From assembly GCA_033064195.1 (NCBI GenBank), contig JARBJD010000191.1, positions 80,386-144,385 on the forward strand: a DNA stretch of 64,000 bases, read 5' to 3'. Below are positions 57,201 to 64,000 of the stretch, one piece after another. This DNA is from Blattamonas nauphoetae. Taxonomy: Eukaryota > Preaxostyla > Oxymonadida. Made by a program: the position numbers and the translations under genes. Each line of letters begins with the position of its first letter. Positions within the stretch are counted from its first letter, which is position 1. The notes below the pieces were generated by a model, which searched no databases, was not told the origin of the DNA, and was given only the letters and a program-made list of their open reading frames with translations.

Positions 57201-60200
57201 CAACTCGGCCTTCTCAGATTCTGTTTCTTCCCTTCTTCCTCCAAACGACTAACTGTCGCTTCCAACTCAGCCTTCTCGGAATTCTGTTTCTTCCCTTCTT
57301 CCTCCAAACGACTAACTGTCGCTTCCAACTCGGCCTTCTCGGAATTCTGTTTCTTCCCTTCTTCCTCCAAACGACTAACTGTCGCTTCCAACTCGGCCTT
57401 CTCAGATTCTGTTTCTTCCCTTCTTCCTCCAAACGACTAACTGTCGCTTCCAACTCGGCCTTCTCGGAATTCTGTTTCTTCCCTTCTTCCTCCAAACGAC
57501 TAACTGTCGCTTCCAACTCGGCCTTCTCAGATTCTGTTTCTTCCCTTCTTCCTCCAAACGACTAACTGTCGCTTCCAACTCGGCCTTCTCAGATTCTGTT
57601 TCTTCCCTTCTTCCTCCAAACGACTAACTGTCGCTTCCAACTCAGCCTTCTCGGAATTCTGTTTCTTCCCTTCTTCCTCCAAACGACTAACTGTCGCTTC
57701 CAACTCAGCCTTCTCAGATTCTGTTTCTTCCCTTCTTCCTCCAAACGACTAACTGTCGCTTCCAACTCGGCCTTCTCAGATTCTGTTTCTTCCCTTCTTC
57801 CTCCAAACGACTAACTGTCGCTTCCAACTCGGCCTTCTCGGAATTCTGTTTCTTCCCTTCTTCCTCCAAACGACTAACTGTCGCTTCCAACTCGGCCTTC
57901 TCAGATTCTGTTTCTTCCCTTCTTCCTCCAAACGACTAACTGTCGCTTCCAACTCGGCCTTCTCAGATTCTGTTTCTTCCCTTCTTCCTCCAAACGACTA
58001 ACTGTCGCTTCCAACTCGGCCTTCTCAGATTCTGTTTCTTCCCTTCTTCCTCCAAACGACTAACTGTCGCTTCCAACTCAGCCTTCTCGGAATTCTGTTT
58101 CTTCCCTTCTTCCTCCAAACGACTAACTGTCGCTTCCAACTCGGCCTTCTCGGAATTCTGTTTCTTCCCTTCTTCCTCCAAACGACTAACTGTCGCTTCC
58201 AACTCGGCCTTCTCGGAATTCTGTTTCTTCCCTTCTTCCTCCAAACGACTAACTGTCGCTTCCAACTCAGCCTTCTCAGATTCTGTTTCTTCCCTTCTTC
58301 CTCCAAACGACTAACTGTCGCTTCCAACTCGGCCTTCTCAGATTCTGTTTCTTCCCTTCTTCCTCCAAACGACTAACTGTCGCTTCCAACTCGGCCTTCT
58401 CAGATTCTGTTTCTTCCCTTCTTCCTCCAAACGACTAACTGTCGCTTCCAACTCGGCCTTCTCAGATTCTGTTTCTTCCCTTCTTCCTCCAAACGACTAA
58501 CTGTCGCTTCCAACTCAGCCTTCTCAGATTCTGTTTCTTCCCTTCTTCCTCCAAACGACTAACTGTCGCTTCCAACTCGGCCTTCTCGGAATTCTGTTTC
58601 TTCCCTTCTTCCTCCAAACGACTAACTGTCGCTTCCAACTCGGCCTTCTCAGATTCTGTTTCTTCCCTTCTTCCTCCAAACGACTAACTGTCGCTGCTCA
58701 GCCTTCTCAGATTCTGTTTCTTCCCTTCTTCCTCCAAACGACTAACTGTCGCTTCCAACTCGGCCTTCTCAGATTCTGTTTCTTCCCTTCTTCCTCCAAA
58801 CGACTAACTGTCGCTTCCAACTCGGCCTTCTCAGATTCTGTTTCTTCCCTTCTTCCTCCAAACGTACTGTCGCTTCCAACTCGGCCTTCTCAGATTCTGT
58901 TTCTTCCCTTCTTCCTCCAAACGACTAACTGTCGCTTCCAACTCGGCCTTCTCGGAATTCTGTTTCTTCCCTTCTTCCTCCAAACGACTAACTGTCGCTT
59001 CCAACTCGGCCTTCTCAGATTCTGTTTCTTCCCTTCTTCCTCCAAACGACTAACTGTCGCTTCCAACTCGGCCTTCTCAGATTCTGTTTCTTCCCTTCTT
59101 CCTCCAAACGACTAACTGTCGCTTCCAACTCGGCCTTCTCAGATTCTGTTTCTTCCCTTCTTCCTCCAAACGACTAACTGTCGCTCGGCCTCTTCTCGGA
59201 ATTCTGTTTCTTCCCTTCTTCCTCCAAACGACTAACTGTCGCTTCCAACTCGGCCTTCTCAGATTCTGTTTCTTCCCTTCTTCCTCCAAACGACTAACTG
59301 TCGCTTCCAACTCGGCCTTCTCAGATTCTGTTTCTTCCCTTCTTCCTCCAAACGACCAACTCAGCCTTCTCAAGATTCTGTTTCTTCCCTTCTTCCTCCA
59401 AACGACTAACTGTCGCTTCCAACTCGGCCTTCTCAGATTCTGTTTCTTCCCTTCTTCCTCCAAACGACTAACTGTCGCTTCCAACTCGGCCTTCTCAGAT
59501 TCTGTTTCTTCCCTTCTTCCTCCAAACGACTAACTGTCGCTTCCAACTCAGCCTTCTCGGAATTCTGTTTCTTCCCTTCTTCCTCCAAACGACTAACTGT
59601 CGCTTCCAACTCGGCCTTCTCGGAATTCTGTTTCTTCCCTTCTTCCTCCAAACGACTAACTGTCGCTTCCAACTCAGCCTTCTCAGATTCTGTTTCTTCC
59701 TTCTTCCTCCAAACGACTAACTGTCGCTTCCAACTCGGCCTTCTCGGAATTCTGTTTCTTCCCTTCTTCCTCCAAACGACTAACTGTCGCTTCCAACTCA
59801 GCCTTCTCAAGATTCTGTTTCTTCCCTTCTTCCTCCAAACGACTAACTGTCGCTTCCAACTCGGCCTTCTCAGATTCTGTTTCTTCCTTCTTCCTCCAAA
59901 CGACTAACTGTCGCTTCCAACTCGGCCTTCTCAGATTCTGTTTCTTCCCTTCTTCCTCCAAACGACTAACTGTCGCTTCCAACTCGGCCTTCTCAGATTC
60001 TGTTTCTTCCCTTCTTCCTCCAAACGACTAACTGTCGCTTCCAACTCGGCCTTCTCAGATTCTGTTTCTTCCCTTCTTCCTCCAAACGACTAACTGTCGC
60101 TTCCAACTCGGCCTTCTCAGATTCTGTTTCTTCCCTTCTTCCTCCAAACGACTAACTGTCGCTTCCAACTCGGCCTTCTCAGATTCTGTTTCTTCCTTCT

Positions 60201-63200
60201 TCCTCCAAACGACTAACTGTCGCTTCCAACTCAGCCTTCTCAGATTCTGTTTCTTCCCTTCTTCCTCCAAACGACTAACTGTCGCTTCCAACTCAGCCTT
60301 CTCAGATTCTGTTTCTTCCCTTCTTCCTCCAAACGACTAACTGTCGCTTCCAACTCGGCCTTCTCAGATTCTGTTTCTTCCCTTCTTCCTCCAAACGACT
60401 AACTGTCGCTTCCAACTCGGCCTTCTCAGATTCTGTTTCTTCCTTCTTCCTCCAAACGACTAACTGTCGCTTCCAACTCGGCCTTCTCGGAATTCTGTTT
60501 CTTCCCTTCTTCCTCCAAACGACTAACTGTCGCTTCCAACTCGGCCTTCTCAGGTCTGTTTCTTCCCTTCTTCCTCCAAACGACTAACTGTCGCTTCCAA
60601 CTCAGCCTTCTCGGAATTCTGTTTCTTCCCTTCTTCCTCCAAACGACTAACTGTCGCTTCCAACTCAGCCTTCTCGGGATTCTGTTTCTTCCTTCTTCCT
60701 CCAAACGACTGTCGCTTCCAACTCGGCCTTCTCAGATTCTGTTTCCCTTCTTCCTCCAAACGACTAACTGTCGCTTCCAACTCGGCCTTCTCGGAATTCT
60801 GTTTCTTCCCTTCTTCCTCCAAACGACTAACTGTCGCTTCCAACTCGGCCTTCTCAGATTCTGTTTCTTCCTTCTTCCTCCAAACGACTAACTGTCGCTT
60901 CCAACTCAGCCTTCTCGGAATTCTGTTTCTTCCCTTCTTCCTCCAAACGACTAACTGTCGCTTCCATCGGCCTTCTCAGATTCTGTTTCTTCCCTTCTTC
61001 CTCCAAACGACTAACTGTCGCTTCCAACTCGGCCTTCTCAGATTCTGTTTCTTCCCTTCTTCCTCCAAACGACTAACTGTCGCTTCCAACTCGGCCTTCT
61101 CGGAATTCTGTTTCTTCCCTTCTTCCTCCAAACGACTAACTGTCGCTTCCAACTCGGCCTTCTCGGAATTCTGTTTCTTCCCTTCTTCCTCCAAACGACT
61201 AACTGTCGCTTCCAACTCGGCCTTCTCGGAATTCTGTTTCTTCCCTTCTTCCTCCAAACGACTAACTGTCGCTTCCAACTCGGCCTTCTCAGGATTCTGT
61301 TTCTTCCCTCCAAACGACTAACTGTCGCTTCCAGCTCGGCCTTCTCGGATTCTGTTTCTTCCCTTCTTCCTCCAAACGACTAACTGTCGGCCTTCTCAGA
61401 TTCTGTTTCTTCCTTCTTCCTCCAAACGACTAACTGTCGCTTCCAACTCGGCCTTCTCGGAATTCTGTTTCTTCCCTTCTTCCTCCAAACGACTAACTGT
61501 CGCTTCCAACTCGGCCTTCTCAGATTCTGTTTCTTCCTTCTTCCTCCAAACGACTAACTGTCGCTTCCAACTCGGCCTTCTCGGAATTCTGTTTCTTCCC
61601 TTCTTCCTCCAAACGACTAACTGTCGCTTCCAACTCGGCCTTCTCAGATTCTGTTTCTTCCCTTCTTCCTCCAAACGACTAACTGTCGCTTCCAACTCGG
61701 CCTTCTCAGATTCTGTTTCTTCCTTCTTCCTCCAAACGTAACTGTCGCTGGCCTCGGCCTTCTCGGAATTCTGTTTCTTCCCTTCTTCCTCCAAACGACT
61801 AACTGTCGCTTCCAACTCGGCCTTCTCGGAATTCTGTTTCTTCCCTTCTTCCTCCAAACGACTAACTGTCGCTTCCAACTCAGCCTTCTCAGATTCTGTT
61901 TCTTCCCTTCTTCCTCCAAACGACTAACTGTCGCTTCTTATCCAGCCTTCTCAGAATTCTGTTTCTTCCTTCTTCCTCCAAACGACTAACTGTCGCTTCC
62001 AACTCCAGCCTTCTCGGAATTCTGTTTCTTCCCTTCTTCCTCCAAACGACTAACTGTCGCTTCCAACTCAGCCTTCTCGGAATTCTGTTTCTTCCTTCTT
62101 CCTCCAAACGACTAACTGTCGCTTCCAACTCAGCCTTCTCAGATTCTGTTTCTTCCTTCTTCCTCCAAACGACTAACTGTCGCTTCCATCCTTCTCGGAA
62201 TTCTGTTTCTTCCCTTCTTCCTCCAAACGACTAACTGTCGCTTCCAACTCAGCCTTCTCGGAATTCTGTTTCTTCCTTCTTCCTCCAAACGACTAACTGT
62301 CGCTTCCAACTCGGCCTTCTCGGAATTCTGTTTCTTCCCTTCTTCCTCCAAACGACTAACTGTCGCTTCCAACTCGGCCTTCTCGGAATTCTGTTTCTTC
62401 CCTTCTTCCTCCAAACGACTAACTGTCGCTTCAACTCGGCCTTCTCGGAATTCTGTTTCTTCCCTTCTTCCTCAAACGACTAACTGTCGCTGCTCAGCCT
62501 TCTCAGATTCTGTTTCTTCCTTCTTCCTCCAAACGACTAACTGTCGCTTCCAACTCGGCCTTCTCAGATTCTGTTTCTTCCCTTCTTCCTCCAAACGACT
62601 AACTGTCGCTTCCAACTCGGCCTTCTCGAATTCTGTTTCTTCCCTTCTTCCTCCAAACGACTAACTGTCGCTTCCAACTCAGCCTTCTCAGATTCTGTTT
62701 CTTCCCTTCTTCCTCCAAACGACTAACTGTCGCTTCCAACTCGGCCTTCTCGAGATTCTGTTTCTTCCTTCTTCTTCCTCCAAACGACTAACTGTCGCTT
62801 CCAACTCAGCCTTCTCAGATTCTGTTTCTTCCCTTCTTCCTCAAACGACTAACTGTCGCTTCCAACTCGGCCTTCTCGAATTCTGTTTCTTCCCTTCTTC
62901 CTCCAAACGACTAACTGTCGCTTCCAACTCGGCCTTCTCGAATTCTGTTTCTTCCCTTCTTCCTCCAAACGACTAACTGTCGCTTCCAACTCGGCCTTCT
63001 CAGATTCTGTTTCTTCCCTTCTTCCTCCAAACGACTAACTGTCAGCCTTCTCAGATTCTGTTTCTTCCTTCTTCCTCCAAACGACTAACTGTCGCTTCCA
63101 ACTCGGCCTTCTCGGGTTCTGTTTCTTCCTTCTTCCTCCAAACGACTAACTGTCGCTTCAACTCGGCCTTCTCAGATTCTGTTTCTTCCCTTCTTCCTCC

Positions 63201-64000
63201 AAACGACTAACTGTCGCTTCCAGCTCGGCCTTCTCGGAATTCTGTTTCTTCCCTTCTTCCTCCAAACGACTAACATCGCTTCCAACTCAGCCTTCTCAGA
63301 TTCTGTTTCTTCCTTCTTCCTCCAAACGACTAACTGTCGCTTCCAACTCGGCCTTCTCGGAATTCTGTTTCTTCCCTTCTTCCTCCAAACGACTAACTGT
63401 CGCTTCCAACTCGGCCTTCTCGAATTCTGTTTCTTCCTTCTTCCTCCAAACGACTAACTGTCGCTTCCAACTCGGCCTTCTCAGATTCTGTTTCTTCCTT
63501 CTTCCTCCAAACGACTAACTGTCGCTTCCAACTCAACCTTCTCAGATTCTGTTTCTTCCTTCTTCCTCCAAACGACTAACTGTCGCTTCCAACTCAGCCT
63601 TCTCGAATTCTGTTTCTTCCTTCTTCCTCCAAACGACTAACTGTCGCTTCCAACTCGGCCTTCTCGAATTCTGTTTCTTCCTTCTTCCTCCAAACGACTA
63701 ACTGTCGCTTCCAACTCGGCCTTCTCGAATTCTGTTTCTTCCTTCTTCCTCAAACGACTAACTGTCGCTTCCAACTCGGCCTTCTCGGAATTCTGTTTCT
63801 TCCCTTCTTCCTCAAACGACTAACTGTCGCTTCCAACTCGGCCTTCTCAGATTCTGTTTCTTCCTTCTTCCTCCAAACGACTAACTGTCGCTTCCAACTC
63901 AGCCTTCTCAGGAATTCTGTTTCTTCCTTCTTCCTCAAACGACTAACTGTCGCTTCCAACTCAGCCTTCTCGGATTCTGTTTCTTCCTTCTTCCTCCAAA
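54244..64000 (-). CDS. Giant coiled-coil repeat protein (5' end outside the window)
   Basis: The C-terminal part reads cleanly from the array to a TGA at 54244: about 20 perfect 21-residue repeats (unit EATVSRLEEEGKKQNSEKAE plus Leu), then a 380-residue unique domain. The unit is exactly three heptads: Val4, Gly11 and Lys18 fall at one core position and Leu7, Gln14 and Leu21 at the other. The C-terminal domain is helical with Ser/Pro linkers and one hydrophobic stretch (HSLFALMILVLVSVSL) that may be a buried helix or a membrane segment. Upstream of about 56,660 the frame is broken repeatedly by 62 bp units, so the N-terminal part cannot be translated as given. Real degeneration and consensus error are both possible. 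Function unknown; a filamentous or cytoskeletal role is only a guess from the coil. Confidence 0.7.
55379..56657. repeat. Homogeneous 63 bp tandem repeats (about 20 units)
   Basis: Each unit contains CTCGGCCTTCTCGGAATTCT followed by a pyrimidine-rich half. The units are nearly identical. The one obvious change is CTTTTAACT for CTTCCAACT at about 55,630 (Glu to Lys on the coding strand). All units are 63 bp and keep the coding frame. Confidence 0.95.
56658..64000. repeat. Heterogeneous 62/63 bp tandem repeats with indels, to the window end
   Basis: This is the same unit, but many copies carry CTCAGATTC in place of CTCGGAATTC (one base shorter). After about 59.7 kb many have TTCCTTC for TTCCCTTC, and after about 62.4 kb some have CCTCAAACG for CCTCCAAACG, together with partial units. 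The whole array is about 8.6 kb, or roughly 137 units. It continues beyond base 64000. Confidence 0.95.

Noticed and set aside
55379-64000. CRISPR array
   Set aside because: Units are contiguous 62-63 bp repeats with no unique spacers, code for a coiled coil and lie in an intron-bearing eukaryotic genome.

Overview
This window is nuclear DNA from a compact, intron-containing protist. Twelve protein genes can be assigned to a family, with confidence from about 0.5 to 0.97. Four more loci (a coiled-coil ORF, a multi-pass membrane protein, a helical protein and a coiled-coil repeat protein) can only be described, and one 41-codon ORF may be a leader ORF or an exon. Genes lie on both strands with 100-300 bp spacers. 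The standard genetic code fits, since TGA, TAG and TAA all end conserved reading frames. I resolved about 30 short GT-AG introns by reading protein families across them. The lengths, the code and one helical family I half-recognise suggest an anaerobic excavate of the oxymonad type (Blattamonas/Monocercomonoides-like). That name is inference only.

Layout. 1-2.5 kb: a young inverted duplication (two 356 bp arms), then 1.6 kb with no gene I can support. 2.5-6.6 kb (-): Trf4-like non-canonical poly(A) polymerase. 7.1-15.5 kb (-): a small coiled-coil ORF and a giant Nup205-like nucleoporin. 15.6-18.8 kb (-): transportin-like karyopherin. 19.0-19.6 kb (-): cyclophilin. 19.8-24.1 kb (+): P2-type cation ATPase. 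24.3-32.5 kb (+): UBR-box/RING N-degron E3 ligase. 32.7-33.4 kb (+): PHO80-like cyclin. 34.2-35.2 kb (-): multi-pass membrane protein. 35.4-40.3 kb (-): NOT4/CNOT4 with a huge Gln-rich tail. 40.6-45.0 kb (+): ABCC/MRP-type transporter. 45.2-47.2 kb (+): MFSD1-like transporter with ten exons. 47.4-51.1 kb (+): Pumilio/PUF protein. 51.3-52.6 kb (-): histidine acid phosphatase. 52.9-53.9 kb (-): alpha-helical orphan. 54.2-64.0 kb (-, open at the window end): a coiled-coil protein with an 8.6 kb array of 63 bp repeats, whose reading frame is intact only in the 20 units nearest the unique sequence.

How the genes relate. There is no operon. By function there are mRNA-fate factors (Trf4-like polymerase, NOT4, PUF), a nuclear pore and import pair (Nup205-like, transportin), protein turnover and folding (UBR ligase, NOT4, cyclophilin) and membrane transport (ATPase, ABCC, MFSD1-like). 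The most unusual signals are seven 31-33 nt introns, a 14 nt micro-exon carrying a phosphatase active site, substitutions at functional sites in several conserved proteins, and the three-heptad array with its position-dependent frameshifts. I found no convincing new multi-gene system.
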